This document shows positions 1 through 10,590 of a DNA stretch of 64,000 nucleotides, in pieces. A program made the position numbers and the translations under genes. The number at the start of each line of letters is the position of its first letter. Positions within the stretch are counted from its first letter, which is position 1. Under the pieces are notes generated by a model. The model was not told the origin of the DNA and did not search any database. It saw only the letters and a program-made list of their open reading frames with translations. The DNA comes from [Anoxybacillus] calidus (lineage in GTDB: Bacteria; Bacillota; Bacilli; Bacillales; Anoxybacillaceae): assembly GCF_013760845.1 (NCBI RefSeq), contig NZ_JACDUU010000005.1, positions 230,624 to 294,623 of the forward strand. The letters are read 5' to 3'.

Positions 1-532
1 AACAGGAATTGGAAGAACGGGAAAAGCATTTGCCTATCAACATTACGACATTTCTCCGGATATTATTACGGTTGCAAAAGGATTAGGAAGCGGCTTTCCA
101 GTTGGCGCAATGATTGGGAAAGAGTTTTTAAGGAACTCATTTACTGCCGGGGTTCACGGTTCTACATTTGGTGGCAATCCGCTTGCGATGGCAGCAGCCA
201 AAGCGACACTGGAAGTGATCTTTGAAGAGAAATTTTTGCAGGAAGTATCGGAGAAAGGAGAATATTTTCTGCAAAAGTTAAAGGAAGCTTTAAAAGATAT
301 TGATGTGGTCAAGGAAGTGAGAGGTCTTGGTTTAATGATCGGAATTGAATGCAAGCATGATGTTACTCAATTAATTAAAAACATTCATGCCAATGGTTTG
401 CTTGTATTAACAGCTGGTCCGAATGTCATTCGTCTATTGCCTCCGCTTGTCGTTCGTACAGATGAAATCGATGAAGCGGTGAAGATTATTCAATATACAT
501 TTATAAAGGAACATGTAGCAGCTAACGAATAA
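1..532 (+). CDS. argD: acetylornithine aminotransferase ArgD, C-terminal part
   Basis: The reading frame is open from base 2, so the gene starts upstream of the window; about 176 C-terminal residues are visible. ArgD is a cytosolic PLP enzyme that transfers the amino group of glutamate to N-acetylglutamate semialdehyde in arginine synthesis. The stretch [13 protein letters not shown] holds the lysine expected to carry PLP, and [11 protein letters not shown] is the conserved class-III aminotransferase block after it. The C-terminal small domain ([10 protein letters not shown]) looks intact. It is followed by carA, carB and argF, which is the Bacillus arginine operon order. Confusion with another class-III transaminase is possible in principle, but the context makes ArgD very likely. 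Confidence 0.93.
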   Translation, partial: TGIGRTGKAFAYQHYDISPDIITVAKGLGSGFPVGAMIGKEFLRNSFTAGVHGSTFGGNPLAMAAAKATLEVIFEEKFLQEVSEKGEYFLQKLKEALKDIDVVKEVRGLGLMIGIECKHDVTQLIKNIHANGLLVLTAGPNVIRLLPPLVVRTDEIDEAVKIIQYTFIKEHVAANE

Positions 533-607
533 GTGGCTGTACCTTTATTAAGTTAGATGTATAAAAATACTTATATTTAAATAAAAATTCAATAATGAGG
601 TGTCACA

Positions 608-1684
608 ATGAAAGCTTATTTGCATTTAGCAAATGGGAAAATGTTTGAAGGGAAGTTGGAAACGGAACTGCCTAACGGTGAGGTTAGCGGTGAAGTTGTT
701 TTTTTTACAGGAATGACTGGATACCAAGAAGTACTCACTGATCCTTCATATAAAAACCAAATGATTGTATTTACTTATCCGCTCATCGGCAACTACGGAA
801 TTAATGCAACTGATTTTGAAAGCAAAAAACCCCATGTTCAAGCAGTAATCGTCTATGAAACAAGGGATAAAGGATATCATTATCAATCTCAATATAGTTT
901 AAGGGAATATTTGCAAGCATGGAATATTCCTTTGCTTACTCATATTGATACACGCGCGGTAGTAAAACAAATTCGTACAGAAGGAGTCATGCAAGGGAAG
1001 ATTAGTTTAACTTCTGAATGCGGAAAATTTGTAAAAGAGCAACAAGAACAGCCTATACAGAAAGTAGCCATTTCGCAAATTGAAACATATGGAGATGGTT
1101 CAGAACATATTGTTCTTGTTGATTTTGGCTATAAAAAATCCATCCTGCAATCTTTGCTGGAAAGAGAATGTAAAGTGACTGTTGTTCCATATAACACGTC
1201 ATTTGAAACGATTCAAGCGCTTGAGCCGGACGGCATTTTACTATCAAACGGTCCTGGAGATCCAAAGCAGCTTATGCCACAGCTTTCAACGATTCGTAAA
1301 ATGATTGACCATTATCCGACGCTTGCGATTTGCTTAGGGCATCAATTAGTTGCCTTGGCATACGGGGCAGATACAGAAAAGCTGCGTTTCGGTCATCGCG
1401 GGGCCAATCAGCCGGTCTACGATTCAGTGAAGAAGAAAGTGTTTATGACATCACAAAATCACGGATATGTCGTGAATAAGGAAAGTTTGGCGCATACACC
1501 GTTTGTGATTCGTTTTACAAATGTCAACGATCAATCAGTAGAAGGAATGTTTCATCCAACCAAGCCGATTTTATCAGTGCAATATCATCCTGAAGCACAT
1601 CCAGGTCCGAGCGATACGACCAGCATTTTCGATGAATTTTTGCAAACTGTGAAGAACGTAAGGAGAGAGAAAGTGTATGCCTAA
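608..1684 (+). CDS. carA: carbamoyl-phosphate synthase, glutamine-hydrolysing small subunit (arginine-specific)
   Basis: This 358-residue subunit hydrolyses glutamine and passes ammonia to CarB to make carbamoyl phosphate for citrulline synthesis. The N-terminal CPSase domain (about 1-135) begins KAYLHLANGKMFEGK. The C-terminal class-I glutamine amidotransferase domain carries SNGPGDP, the nucleophile motif AICLGHQL (Cys near 241) and the His/Glu pair in YHPEAHPGP. It is preceded by the RBS GAGGTG and overlaps carB by eight bases. Being between argD and argF marks it as the arginine-specific copy; a pyrimidine copy (pyrAA) would lie elsewhere in the genome. Confidence 0.95.
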   Translation: MKAYLHLANGKMFEGKLETELPNGEVSGEVVFFTGMTGYQEVLTDPSYKNQMIVFTYPLIGNYGINATDFESKKPHVQAVIVYETRDKGYHYQSQYSLREYLQAWNIPLLTHIDTRAVVKQIRTEGVMQGKISLTSECGKFVKEQQEQPIQKVAISQIETYGDGSEHIVLVDFGYKKSILQSLLERECKVTVVPYNTSFETIQALEPDGILLSNGPGDPKQLMPQLSTIRKMIDHYPTLAICLGHQLVALAYGADTEKLRFGHRGANQPVYDSVKKKVFMTSQNHGYVVNKESLAHTPFVIRFTNVNDQSVEGMFHPTKPILSVQYHPEAHPGPSDTTSIFDEFLQTVKNVRREKVYA

Positions 1685-4600
1685 AGATCAGACACTTCAA
1701 TCCATTTTAATTATTGGTTCAGGACCGATTGTCATCGGCCAGGCAGCAGAATTTGATTATTCCGGTACACAAGCATGTTTAGCTTTAAAGGAAGAAGGAT
1801 ATCGCATCATCCTAGTGAACAACAATCCAGCGACCATTATGACCGACGAGGTGCATGCAGATGCTGTCTATTTTGAGCCGTTGACAGTAGAAAGTTTAGA
1901 GAAAATCATGGCAAAAGAACGACCCGATGGGCTGCTTGCGACGTTTGGCGGACAGACGGGGTTAAATTTAGCGTTCCAGCTCCATGAAAAAGGAATTTTA
2001 AAAAAATATAAGGTGAAATTGTTAGGAACGCCGATTGAGGCGATCAAAAAAGGAGAGGATCGCGAGGCATTCCGCCAGTTAATGTACGAACTGGGCGAAC
2101 CTGTTCCAGAAAGTGAAATCATTACAAATGTGGAGGATGCAATTGCATTTGCCGAAAAAGTCGGTTTTCCGATTATTATCCGTCCCGCTTACACGTTAGG
2201 AGGAAGCGGCGGCGGCATTGCTGCTTCAATGGAAGAATTCATTTTCCTTGTTGAAAAAGGATTGGCGGAAAGCCCGATTACACAATGTTTAATCGAACGA
2301 AGCGTTGCTGGTTATAAAGAGATTGAATATGAAGTGATGCGCGATCATACCGATACATGCATTACCGTGTGCAACATGGAAAATGTTGATCCTGTAGGAG
2401 TGCATACGGGAGACTCGATTGTTGTTGCACCATCCCAGACGTTAACAGATGAAGAATATCATATGCTGCGCAGCGCAGCTGTAAAAATTATTTCTGCGCT
2501 TGGAATTATCGGCGGATGCAACATTCAATTTGCGTTAGACCCGTTTAGTAAAAACTATTATTTAATCGAAGTCAACCCGCGTGTCAGTCGCTCCTCTGCA
2601 TTAGCATCAAAGGCGACAGGATATCCAATTGCGCGGATTGCCGCAAAACTGGCGGTCGGATATACGTTAGCGGAATTATTAAACCCTGTCACGAAAAATA
2701 CGTATGCAAGTTTTGAACCGGCGTTAGACTACGTTGTTGTTAAATTTCCACGCCTGCCGTTCGATAAATTTCCTTATGCGAACCGTCAGCTTGGCACGCA
2801 AATGAAAGCAACCGGTGAAGTGATGGCGATTGATCGAAATATGGAGCGCGCTTTCCAAAAAGCCGTTCATTCATTAGAAGGAGAAAATATTGGATTGCTG
2901 TTACCTTCGTTACAGAAGATGACAACAGAAGAATTGAAACAGTTGATAACAAAAGCTGATGACCGCCGCTTTTTTGCGATATTAGAGCTGTTTCGTCGCG
3001 GCGAAAGCATTGAAACGGTGCATCAATTAACCAAAATCGACCACTTCTTTTTAAATTCATTCCAGCAATTAATTACGTTAGAAAAAAAGGCGATGGAAAC
3101 AAACATGCAAAATGTGGATGCGAACACATTGCAAATCCTAAAGGAGAAAGGGTTTTCCGATTTCTTTTTAGCTAACGTATGGGATGTGAGTGAAAGTGAA
3201 GTAAGGGAAAAGCGAAAATCATTAGGAATTGTTCCTTCTTATAAAATGGTTGACACATGTGCAGCCGAATTTCATTCAGAGACAGATTATTATTATTCAA
3301 GCTATTTTGGCGAAAATGAGCTAAAGGAAAGCGATAAACAGAAAGTATTAATCATCGGTTCCGGACCGATTCGCATCGGGCAAGGAATTGAGTTTGACTA
3401 TAGCTCTGTTCATAGCGTGTATGCGTTGCAGCAAGAAGGCTATGAAACGGTTCTTATTAACAACAATCCGGAAACAGTCAGCACCGATTTTGCTGTTGCC
3501 AATCGTTTATACTTTGAGCCGCTTACGTTCGAAGATGTGTTAAACGTCATTGAAGCGGAGCAAATCGATAAAGTGATTGTTCAATTCGGCGGACAAACAG
3601 CGATTAATCTTGTGAAAGGATTAGAAGAAGCCGGTGTAAATATTGTTGGTGTTTCCCATGATGTGATCGATCAATTGGAAGATCGGGATCGTTTTTATCA
3701 ACTATTAGAAGAACTTAATATACCGCATGTATCGGGATTAATTGCTGATGATGAGGGGCAACTATTTGAAAAAGCAAAAGAGGTCGGTTACCCCATTTTA
3801 CTGCGACCTTCATATGTCATTGGCGGAAAAGGAATGTTCATTGTAAAAAGTGAGGAACAATTGCAAATTTTAGTGAAAGAATCATCATCAATCACTTATC
3901 CTGTATTAATCGATGCTTATTTGCAAGGAAAAGAAACAGAAGTTGACTTAGTGGCTGATGGAGAAAATATTTTGATTCCGACAATTGTTGAACATGTAGA
4001 AAAAGCGGGAGTTCATTCAGGGGACAGCTACGCGATTTTACCAGCAGTATCACTCACCGAATATGAAAAAGAACAGATTGTGACATATGCAAGAAAAATC
4101 GTTCGCAAGCTACGCTTCAGAGGAATTATGAACATTCAATATGTGATTCATAACAATATTGTGTATGTGTTAGAAGTGAATCCGCGCGCAAGTCGCACCG
4201 TGCCGATTGTCAGCAAAACGACAGGTGTTCCGCTAGCACAAATTGCGACAAAATTATTGCTTGGGAAATGTTTGGAAGACGTAGTTGAGATAAAAGTCGA
4301 ATTGCTGGATGATGTCCCGTATGTTGTTTTAAAATATCCTGTCTTTTCAACCCATAAGCTGCCTGGAGTCGATTCGCTTGTCGGACCAGAAATGAAATCA
4401 ACGGGAGAAGGAATCAGCATTGCAAACACGCTGGAAGAAGCAGCAGCAAAGGCATTCCATCCATATGTTTCAAGAAAAGGAGAAGCGAATGAAATTTATT
4501 TAGATATGGATGGTTTAGAAGAGACAGAAGAAATAAATCAGCTTAAAAACGTGATAGAAGAAAAACAGCTTACTGTTGTTACGGAAATGCCGTTTGAAGA

Positions 4601-4823
4601 ATGGGTGAAACGTAAGGAAGCATTAGCGTTTTTTAGCTTAAAGAAAGATGAACAAAGTTCAACGTGGAGAAAACTTGCGTTGTCCCAACAAATTTTGACG
4701 TTTACGGAACTGGAAACATGCCAATTGTTTTTAAAAGGCATTCATTGTAAAGAATTTTCCGTATCCTCGATTCAACAGTGGCTTTTGCATAAACAACAAA
4801 CAGAGAAAGCGGTGATTTTATGA
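1677..4823 (+). CDS. carB: carbamoyl-phosphate synthase large subunit (arginine-specific)
   Basis: A 1048-residue synthetase that uses bicarbonate, ammonia and two ATP to form carbamoyl phosphate. The two homologous halves are both visible: each starts with an IIGSGPI.IGQ motif (near residues 12 and 559), followed by an ATP-grasp domain with LGGSGGGIA in the first and VIGGKGMFI in the second. The C-terminal domain, where pyrimidine-type enzymes bind UMP, is short and diverged here. That fits an arginine-dedicated enzyme that is not feedback-controlled by UMP (inference). The start ATG lies inside the 3' end of carA behind GGAGAGA, and the stop overlaps the argF start as ATGA, so translation is probably coupled. 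Confidence 0.95.
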   Translation: MPKDQTLQSILIIGSGPIVIGQAAEFDYSGTQACLALKEEGYRIILVNNNPATIMTDEVHADAVYFEPLTVESLEKIMAKERPDGLLATFGGQTGLNLAFQLHEKGILKKYKVKLLGTPIEAIKKGEDREAFRQLMYELGEPVPESEIITNVEDAIAFAEKVGFPIIIRPAYTLGGSGGGIAASMEEFIFLVEKGLAESPITQCLIERSVAGYKEIEYEVMRDHTDTCITVCNMENVDPVGVHTGDSIVVAPSQTLTDEEYHMLRSAAVKIISALGIIGGCNIQFALDPFSKNYYLIEVNPRVSRSSALASKATGYPIARIAAKLAVGYTLAELLNPVTKNTYASFEPALDYVVVKFPRLPFDKFPYANRQLGTQMKATGEVMAIDRNMERAFQKAVHSLEGENIGLLLPSLQKMTTEELKQLITKADDRRFFAILELFRRGESIETVHQLTKIDHFFLNSFQQLITLEKKAMETNMQNVDANTLQILKEKGFSDFFLANVWDVSESEVREKRKSLGIVPSYKMVDTCAAEFHSETDYYYSSYFGENELKESDKQKVLIIGSGPIRIGQGIEFDYSSVHSVYALQQEGYETVLINNNPETVSTDFAVANRLYFEPLTFEDVLNVIEAEQIDKVIVQFGGQTAINLVKGLEEAGVNIVGVSHDVIDQLEDRDRFYQLLEELNIPHVSGLIADDEGQLFEKAKEVGYPILLRPSYVIGGKGMFIVKSEEQLQILVKESSSITYPVLIDAYLQGKETEVDLVADGENILIPTIVEHVEKAGVHSGDSYAILPAVSLTEYEKEQIVTYARKIVRKLRFRGIMNIQYVIHNNIVYVLEVNPRASRTVPIVSKTTGVPLAQIATKLLLGKCLEDVVEIKVELLDDVPYVVLKYPVFSTHKLPGVDSLVGPEMKSTGEGISIANTLEEAAAKAFHPYVSRKGEANEIYLDMDGLEETEEINQLKNVIEEKQLTVVTEMPFEEWVKRKEALAFFSLKKDEQSSTWRKLALSQQILTFTELETCQLFLKGIHCKEFSVSSIQQWLLHKQQTEKAVIL

Positions 4824-5788
4824 ATACAGTCGCAAAGTTTCACATAAATCCCAATGTACATTTGAAGGGGAAAGATTTTTTAAGTCTTAAAGATTTTTCA
4901 GCAGAAGAAATTCATTATTTGTTAGAACTGGCCAGTGAATTAAAGAAAAAACAGCTATCTGGAGAAATTTATACGCCGCTATATGGAAAAACATTGGCGA
5001 TGATTTTTGAAAAACCATCAACGCGTACCAGAGTGTCATTTGAAGCAGGAATGACACAGCTTGGCGGTCATGCGCTTTTTCTAAGCAGTGATGACTTGCA
5101 GCTAGGGCGTGGAGAAACAATTGCTGATACAGCGAAAGTATTATCGCAATATGTCGATGCGGTTATGATTCGTACATTTGCCCATAGTAAAATTGAAGAA
5201 TTAGCGGAACATGCGACCATTCCGGTCATTAACGGGTTAACAGACGATGATCATCCGTGCCAGGCTCTTGCTGATTTATTAACCATTTACGAGATGAAGA
5301 AGAAGTTTAAGGGCATTAAACTCGTCTACGTCGGAGATGGAAACAATGTGGCACATGCATTAATGATTGCCGCAGCGCAAGTAGGAATGGATTACACAAT
5401 CGCTTGTCCGGAAAATTATGCACCGAAGCAAGGCTATGTCGAAGAAGCTTTAAGAATCGCTAAGAATACAGGAGCAAATATCGTAGTTCATCATAACCCG
5501 TATGAGGCGGTAAAAGATGCAGATGTCATTTATACAGATGTATGGACAAGTATGGGACAAGAAAAAGAAAGCGTTGAACGCTTGAGCATTTTTCAGCCGT
5601 TTCAGGTAAACGCGGAATTAATGCAATATGCTAAATCAGATTACATTTTCCTGCATTGTTTGCCGGCTCACCGCGGTGAGGAAGTAACGTCAGATGTCAT
5701 TGATGGTGAACATTCTGTAGTGTTCCAGCAAGCAGAGAACCGTCTTCATGTACAAAAAGCAATTTTATTGTCATTATTAGGATCATAA
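4820..5788 (+). CDS. argF: ornithine carbamoyltransferase
   Basis: Cytosolic enzyme of 322 residues that joins carbamoyl phosphate to ornithine, giving citrulline. The carbamoyl-phosphate loop [11 protein letters not shown] is near residues 66-76, DDHPCQAL is near 140, and the ornithine-site motif HCLPAHRG is near 281. These features separate it from aspartate carbamoyltransferase. It is the last gene of the arg operon seen here, with its ATG overlapping the carB stop. A long palindromic repeat begins six bases after its stop codon and probably ends the transcript. Confidence 0.95.
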   Translation: MNTVAKFHINPNVHLKGKDFLSLKDFSAEEIHYLLELASELKKKQLSGEIYTPLYGKTLAMIFEKPSTRTRVSFEAGMTQLGGHALFLSSDDLQLGRGETIADTAKVLSQYVDAVMIRTFAHSKIEELAEHATIPVINGLTDDDHPCQALADLLTIYEMKKKFKGIKLVYVGDGNNVAHALMIAAAQVGMDYTIACPENYAPKQGYVEEALRIAKNTGANIVVHHNPYEAVKDADVIYTDVWTSMGQEKESVERLSIFQPFQVNAELMQYAKSDYIFLHCLPAHRGEEVTSDVIDGEHSVVFQQAENRLHVQKAILLSLLGS

Positions 5789-5793
5789 AAAAT

Positions 5794-5908
5794 GGCTGTC
5801 TCAAAAGCCAAGGGTCAGACCCCACAACACAATATATAGGACATAATGTTAGATAAATGAGCCATATATTGTGAAACGCGCGTGAGGTCAGACCCTTATG
5901 AGACAGCC
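5794..5908. repeat. family A palindromic repeat, copy 1 (behind argF)
   Basis: A palindrome of about 115 bp with arms GGCTGTCTCA/TGAGACAGCC. Inside these, GGGTCAGACC faces GGTCAGACCC with one A-A mismatch, and an AT-rich inner pair ACAATATAT/ATATATTGTG lies at the centre. The right arm is followed by TTTTTT. It lies directly after argF and before the convergent uppP remnant, so a terminator role is likely. Eight further copies occur in the window. Confidence 0.85.
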
Positions 5909-6171
5909 TTTTTTATTAAGTAAATAAGATGACGAGTGCGCCGACAATAAAGCAATAATACGAGAAATAAAATTCCAATTACTCCAGCAGGAATCGTGCC
6001 AAGAATTAAATAGATGATAAAGCGAAAATCATCTTTTGCACTTTGTTCTTTTGTCGTTAAATATTGTACTCCATTTTTTGCTAAACGAAGCAAGTCTTCT
6101 TTGTAAATCAGCAATACCGCAAACAAAGGAGCGGTGTTCATAAGTAGTTCAAAACTAAGACCTTCAATTTT
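5896..6171 (-). pseudogene. remnant of an undecaprenyl-diphosphatase (UppP/BacA-like)
   Basis: The translated stretch [20 protein letters not shown], followed further on by [13 protein letters not shown], resembles the internal part of UppP-type phosphatases (FxxxxxxxxLAVLLxY, then [11 protein letters not shown]). Full UppP proteins are about 270 residues; here the N-terminal active-site region is missing. After GILF the reading shifts: the next frame gives [11 protein letters not shown], which also looks like UppP sequence, so an internal deletion or frameshift is likely. The N-terminal side is joined to an IS200/IS605-like hairpin. The identification rests on pattern resemblance only. Confidence 0.55.
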
Positions 6172-6187
6172 TAACATGTTCACCGAG

Positions 6188-6223
6188 AAGTCTCCCACCT
6201 CTAAACAACGTGCAGGTGGGAGA
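6188..6223. mobile_element. solitary IS200/IS605-like end hairpin, copy 1
   Basis: TCTCCCACCT (6191-6200) pairs perfectly with AGGTGGGAGA (6214-6223) around a 13-base loop. The 16-mer AAGTCTCCCACCTCTA at 6188-6203 recurs exactly at 39114-39129. Short end palindromes of this kind are typical of IS200/IS605-family elements and of mini-elements derived from them. No transposase or TnpB gene is attached. Confidence 0.45.
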
Positions 6224-6319
6224 GGTTCATCTATATTTTGCCTTCTCATGTAAACCATAATTGTGGTGAAAATGGGAATGTTAATAATGTAGTTTCGTTC
6301 TACAAGGAGGAATCAAAAC

Positions 6320-6499
6320 ATGGGACAACGAAGACACTTTGGACCGGGAGATAAAGCTCCGAATAATGGGGTATATATCGAAATTGGGGAAACAGGAGAC
6401 AACGTAAAAAACCCAAAGAAAGTTAAGTTGAAAGCAGGGGACACGTTCCCGGAAACATCGAATCATAACCGCCATTGGACTTACGTGCGTAAACCATAA
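6320..6499 (+). CDS. yjzC: YjzC family small protein
   Basis: A 59-residue protein starting MGQRRHFGPGDKAPNNGVY and containing FPETSNHNRHWTYVRKP near its end. This is the YjzC family of Bacillaceae, whose function is unknown. The start has a strong RBS (AAGGAGG, 9 bases upstream). It sits downstream of argF, as in B. subtilis, although an uppP remnant and a repeat now separate them. It is small, polar and has no membrane segment. A hairpin terminator follows at 6541. Confidence 0.88.
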   Translation: MGQRRHFGPGDKAPNNGVYIEIGETGDNVKNPKKVKLKAGDTFPETSNHNRHWTYVRKP

Positions 6500-6540
6500 A
6501 GAAAAGTGGCGGTGCGAGAAGCAAATATTCAAATGCTCAG

Positions 6541-6566
6541 AGCCATCCTATGCTGGATGGCTTTTG
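6541..6566 (+). terminator. intrinsic terminator of yjzC
   Basis: AGCCATCC (6541-6548) pairs with GGATGGCT (6555-6562), followed by TTTT. It lies between yjzC and the clpB promoter and isolates the two units. Confidence 0.7.
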
Positions 6567-6568
6567 AA

Positions 6569-6598
6569 TTGAAAATAAAAAAAATAATTGGATATAAT
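6569..6598 (+). promoter_or_regulatory. sigma-A-type promoter of clpB
   Basis: TTGAAA (6569-6574) and a perfect TATAAT (6593-6598) are separated by 18 bp. The CtsR operator starts 10 bp downstream of the -10 box, so it would cover the transcription start. Confidence 0.75.
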
Positions 6599-6607
6599 AA
6601 AAATAAA

Positions 6608-6624
6608 GGTCAAAAAAAGTCAAA
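6608..6624 (+). promoter_or_regulatory. CtsR operator upstream of clpB
   Basis: GGTCAAA-AAA-AGTCAAA fits the known CtsR heptad direct repeat (A/GGTCAAA-NAN-A/GGTCAAA) at every position. CtsR represses class III heat-shock genes (clp genes) in Gram-positive bacteria, so clpB is predicted to be heat-induced through CtsR inactivation. Confidence 0.88.
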
Positions 6625-6643
6625 AAGGAAGGCGAAAAAGGTA

Positions 6644-9265
6644 ATGGATATGAACAAAATGACGGAAAAAGTTCAAGAAGCATTCATGTCCGCCCAATCG
6701 TTAGCCATACAACATTATCATCAAGAAATCGATATCGTTCATTTGTTACTCGCCTTAATCCAGCAACAAGACGGATTAGCGAGACGAATATTCGATTATC
6801 TTCATATTAATATTGAAGCGTTTGTCAATGATTTGCATGCACTGATCAAGAAAAAGCCGCAAGTGATGGGAGCAGGTGTAGAGGGAGGAAAAGTGTATAT
6901 TACCCATCATCTTCAACGCCTATTAGTGAATGCTCAGGAAGAAGCAAAACGATTACAAGATGAATACATCTCAGTCGAACATTTGTTGTTGGCGCTAACG
7001 AATGATACACAAGTAAACGAAATAGTGGACTTATTGAAAAAATATCATATTGAACGTCATTCATTATTGAAAGTGTTAATGGATATAAGGGGGAATCAAC
7101 GAGTGACGAGTGTAAATCCTGAAGCTACATATGAAGTGTTAAAAAAATACGGACGGGATTTAGTTGCCGAAGTGAAAGCGGGAAAAATCGATCCTGTTAT
7201 TGGACGTGACAGCGAAATTCGCCGTGTCATTCGCATTTTATCGCGCAAAACAAAAAATAACCCGGTGTTAATCGGCGAGCCGGGAGTCGGTAAAACAGCA
7301 ATCGTTGAAGGCTTAGCTCAGCGCATCGTTCGTAAAGATGTTCCAGAAGGACTAAAGGATAAGACGATTTTTGCACTTGATATGAGTTCTCTCGTTGCTG
7401 GGGCGAAATTTCGCGGGGAGTTTGAAGAACGTTTAAAAGCTGTATTAAATGAAATAAAGAAAAGTGAAGGGCGTATTATTCTGTTTATTGATGAACTTCA
7501 TACAATCGTTGGCGCCGGAAGAGCGGAAGGGGCAATGGATGCGGGCAATATGTTAAAACCGATGCTTGCGCGGGGAGAGTTGCATTGCATCGGAGCGACA
7601 ACGCTCGATGAGTACCGTCAATATATTGAAAAAGATCCTGCGCTTGAACGTCGATTCCAACAAGTACTTGTTGAAGAGCCGACAGTAGAAGATACGATCT
7701 CTATATTACGAGGATTAAAAGAACGATTTGAAATTCATCACGGGGTAAATATTCACGACCGTGCCCTCGTTGCTGCAGCTACTTTATCAGACAGGTATAT
7801 TTCTGAACGTTTCCTTCCAGATAAGGCGATTGACTTAGTAGATGAAGCATGCGCCATGATACGGACTGAAATTGATTCAATGCCAACGGAACTTGATGAA
7901 GTCATGCGCCGAGTGATGCAATTAGAAATTGAAGAAGCCGCTTTACGTAAGGAAACAGATGAAGCGAGCAAAGAACGTCTAGAAGCGTTGACAAAAGAAT
8001 TGGCTGATTTGCGTGAAAAGGCAAACAGCATGAAAGTAAGGTGGCAGCAGGAAAAAGAGGCGATTCAAAACGTACGCAATTTGCGTGAGGCGTTAGAAAA
8101 GGCAAAACGCGAATTAGAGGAAGCAGAAAATGAGTATGATTTAAATAAAGCTGCTGAATTGCGTCATGGTCGTATTCCTCAGCTTGAAAAAGAATTAAAA
8201 CAGCTTGAACAGCAAATGGGCGAAAAACAAGAGGAAGGACGTTTGCTTCGTGAAGAAGTGACGGAAGAAGAAATAGCGGAAATTGTGTCAAGATGGACAG
8301 GCATTCCACTTGCTAAGCTTGTCGAAGGGGAACGTGAGAAACTATTGCGCCTGCAAGATATTTTGCATGAACGTGTCATTGGTCAGGATGAAGCAGTGGA
8401 ACTTGTTTCCGATGCAGTGTTGCGCGCCCGTGCCGGCATCAAAGATCCAAATCGACCAATTGGCTCTTTTATCTTCTTAGGACCGACCGGGGTCGGAAAA
8501 ACGGAACTCGCCAAAGCATTAGCACAATCATTGTTTGACAGTGAAGAGCAAATGGTTCGCATTGATATGTCAGAGTATATGGAAAAACACGCCGTATCTC
8601 GTTTAATTGGTGCGCCACCGGGATATGTCGGTTATGAAGAAGGCGGACAGTTAACGGAAGCAGTTCGTCGCAAACCTTATTCAGTCATTCTTTTAGATGA
8701 AATTGAAAAAGCTCATCCAGAAGTATTTAATATTTTACTGCAAGTGCTTGATGATGGACGAATTACTGATTCGCAAGGCAGAACGGTTGATTTTAAGAAT
8801 ACGGTCATCATTATGACATCAAATATTGGTTCACACTTCTTGCTAGAAGGAGCAACAAATGAAGGAGAAATTAAAGAAGAAACAAGGGAGCAAGTGTTAC
8901 AGCAATTGCGGGCACATTTCCGTCCGGAATTTTTAAATCGTATCGATGATATTATTTTATTTAAGCCGTTAACAGTGAATGAAGTAAAAGGAATTGTTGA
9001 TAAATTAATTAGAGAGCTTAGCCAGCGGCTTGCCGAACGCCATATTACACTAATATTGACAGACAAAGCAAAAGAATACATTGCAACTGCTGGCTTTGAT
9101 CCTGTTTACGGAGCACGTCCATTAAAGAGGTTTATCCAAAAACACATTGAAACGAAATTAGCAAAAGAAATCATTGCTGGACAAATAAAAGACTACAGTA
9201 ATGTGCTAATTGACTATGAAAATGGGCAAATTGTTGTTCAAAAACAAGAAAAAACAGACCGATAG
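6644..9265 (+). CDS. clpB: ATP-dependent chaperone ClpB (disaggregase)
   Basis: A Hsp100 hexameric disaggregase of about 873 residues that threads aggregated proteins with DnaK help. Order of parts: Clp N-domain (about 1-150), AAA+ module 1 with Walker [10 protein letters not shown] near 210 and FIDELH near 288, a long middle coiled coil (about 405-535) typical of ClpB and absent from ClpA or ClpX, and AAA+ module 2 with GPTGVGKTE near 611 and [10 protein letters not shown]. No ClpP-binding loop is evident. The start could be ATG 6644 or ATG 6650; the latter has AAAGG eight bases upstream. The gene stands alone with its own promoter and CtsR site. B. subtilis lacks ClpB, so this gene is extra in an otherwise syntenic stretch. 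Confidence 0.95.
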   Translation: MDMNKMTEKVQEAFMSAQSLAIQHYHQEIDIVHLLLALIQQQDGLARRIFDYLHINIEAFVNDLHALIKKKPQVMGAGVEGGKVYITHHLQRLLVNAQEEAKRLQDEYISVEHLLLALTNDTQVNEIVDLLKKYHIERHSLLKVLMDIRGNQRVTSVNPEATYEVLKKYGRDLVAEVKAGKIDPVIGRDSEIRRVIRILSRKTKNNPVLIGEPGVGKTAIVEGLAQRIVRKDVPEGLKDKTIFALDMSSLVAGAKFRGEFEERLKAVLNEIKKSEGRIILFIDELHTIVGAGRAEGAMDAGNMLKPMLARGELHCIGATTLDEYRQYIEKDPALERRFQQVLVEEPTVEDTISILRGLKERFEIHHGVNIHDRALVAAATLSDRYISERFLPDKAIDLVDEACAMIRTEIDSMPTELDEVMRRVMQLEIEEAALRKETDEASKERLEALTKELADLREKANSMKVRWQQEKEAIQNVRNLREALEKAKRELEEAENEYDLNKAAELRHGRIPQLEKELKQLEQQMGEKQEEGRLLREEVTEEEIAEIVSRWTGIPLAKLVEGEREKLLRLQDILHERVIGQDEAVELVSDAVLRARAGIKDPNRPIGSFIFLGPTGVGKTELAKALAQSLFDSEEQMVRIDMSEYMEKHAVSRLIGAPPGYVGYEEGGQLTEAVRRKPYSVILLDEIEKAHPEVFNILLQVLDDGRITDSQGRTVDFKNTVIIMTSNIGSHFLLEGATNEGEIKEETREQVLQQLRAHFRPEFLNRIDDIILFKPLTVNEVKGIVDKLIRELSQRLAERHITLILTDKAKEYIATAGFDPVYGARPLKRFIQKHIETKLAKEIIAGQIKDYSNVLIDYENGQIVVQKQEKTDR

Positions 9266-9284
9266 CCTCTATCGGTCTGTTTTT
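9252..9284 (+). terminator. intrinsic terminator of clpB
   Basis: ACAGACCGATAG (9254-9265) pairs perfectly with CTATCGGTCTGT (9269-9280) around a CCT loop, followed by TTTT. The clpB stop codon lies in the left arm. Confidence 0.85.
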
Positions 9285-9337
9285 GTTTTGGAAGAATTAG
9301 CAGTGTTCAGCTGATCATGTAGATGACAGAGCACTTT

Positions 9338-9520
9338 TTAATGATGTTCTACGGGTTCGTTTGGAAGAACGTTTGCAATTGCAATAACGATAATTGTAGC
9401 AACTACAGCTAGTAATGAACCAGTTGCGACATCATATGCATTACCTTGCATTGAGCTCACAACATATGTAGCCATGTGCACAAGCAAAAACGTCCAAAAG
9501 AAAGTCCAGAAAAATTTCAT
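9338..9520 (-). CDS. yjzD: YjzD family membrane protein (DUF2929)
   Basis: A 60-residue protein starting MKFFWTFFWTFLLVHMATYV with two predicted membrane helices and the C-terminal motif LPNEPVEHH. It matches the YjzD/DUF2929 family, of unknown function, which neighbours yjzC in Bacillus. The start at 9520 was chosen over an upstream ATG because GAGGTG lies seven bases before it. It is transcribed against its neighbours. Confidence 0.8.
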   Translation of the reverse strand: MKFFWTFFWTFLLVHMATYVVSSMQGNAYDVATGSLLAVVATIIVIAIANVLPNEPVEHH

Positions 9521-9703
9521 CGCTTTCACCTCAGTTTCCATGACATTCTTTTTTTATCTTAGCACAATTAACTCTGGCAGCAAAGTTGTTTTCTAAAGTT
9601 GTCACTTTATCATGCCATTCTAGGCGAATACCCTTACCGCTTTTATGATTTCGCATAAATTATAATGTACAATTATGTACTGTGAAAGTAAAGGTGAAAT
9701 GAG

Positions 9704-10435
9704 ATGATAATCAAGGAACGCTTCTTTCAGCTTGATGAGCAATGGTGTACCATTCATTTGCCTGAACGCCCCAACGGTTTTGCAATATTGATCATTGGAG
9801 ATACGAATCATTTTGTCAATGAAAAAACAAGCTTTTGGATGCAACATGAGGGAAGAAGCCAACTTATTGAGGAGTTGAGAGAATACGGATATACCATTTT
9901 TTATTCGAATTTATATGGCAGACATTGGGGGAGCCCAAAAGCAGCTCGGCTTGCTAAACAGCTCATTTATTACGTACTAAAAAGTGAAATACTAAACAAG
10001 CGAATTTATCTTCTTGCTGAAGGAATGGGGGCCTTAGTTGCCTTACGTCTAATGGATATGATGCCGGATCAAATTCGCGCAGTGGCGATGTTGAGTCCAT
10101 GTTTAGATTTGCAGGCACAAGTAGCTTATGAACAAGAAAACAAATTTTTTTACAAACGAATGATAAAAGAAATAGCTTCAGCTTATGAGGTGGAGGATGA
10201 CAATATTTCTTCCATTCTTTGGTCACTACCAACGAAACAAAAATGTCTCCCGGTGAAAATATGGCAAATGTCTGGTGTTACTCATTATCCATCTTCCCTT
10301 CATTGTCGAAAATATGAAGAATTAAGGAGAAATTTGGGGTGTCCAATTGCTGTTATTTATCATTTGCCGGAAAAAAGATATGGATTTTCTCATGCGATCT
10401 ATAAGTTTTATCAAGAGAATAATGATTTATCATGA
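9704..10435 (+). CDS. yjaU: YjaU-like alpha/beta-hydrolase-fold protein, probably inactive
   Basis: A 243-residue soluble protein in the position of B. subtilis yjaU, upstream of med. The sequence has an alpha/beta-hydrolase layout: a GDTNHF segment, NLYGRHWGSPKA, and the nucleophile-elbow region LLAEGMGALVAL near residues 104-115. In a working hydrolase the elbow reads G-x-S-x-G; here Glu stands where Ser should be, so classical esterase activity is unlikely. A conserved-looking GFSHAIYKFY lies at the C-terminus. RBS-like GGTGA precedes the ATG. Function unknown. Confidence 0.65.
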   Translation: MIIKERFFQLDEQWCTIHLPERPNGFAILIIGDTNHFVNEKTSFWMQHEGRSQLIEELREYGYTIFYSNLYGRHWGSPKAARLAKQLIYYVLKSEILNKRIYLLAEGMGALVALRLMDMMPDQIRAVAMLSPCLDLQAQVAYEQENKFFYKRMIKEIASAYEVEDDNISSILWSLPTKQKCLPVKIWQMSGVTHYPSSLHCRKYEELRRNLGCPIAVIYHLPEKRYGFSHAIYKFYQENNDLS

Positions 10436-10439
10436 GCTT

Positions 10440-10476
10440 CCTCTATCAAATATAAATAAATGATAGAGGAATGATT
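10440..10476 (+). terminator. possible terminator after yjaU
   Basis: CCTCTATCA and TGATAGAGG form a nine-base-pair stem around an AT-rich loop, followed after a few bases by a run of T. The loop is 12 bases, so strength is uncertain. Confidence 0.5.
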
Positions 10477-10590
10477 TTTTATGGCAAAAAGAAATAAACT
10501 TTACCATATCGTCTCATGGATGTAAAATGAAGGTGAAAAAACAAGCATTTTCAATGTCAGTTTTTTATTAGGGAGAGAGGATTTGAGGGA

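Noticed and set aside
10481..10525. A 14-codon frame (MAKRNKLYHIVSWM) upstream of med
   Set aside because: The RBS is too distant and there is no sign of conservation or attenuation structure; too short to support.
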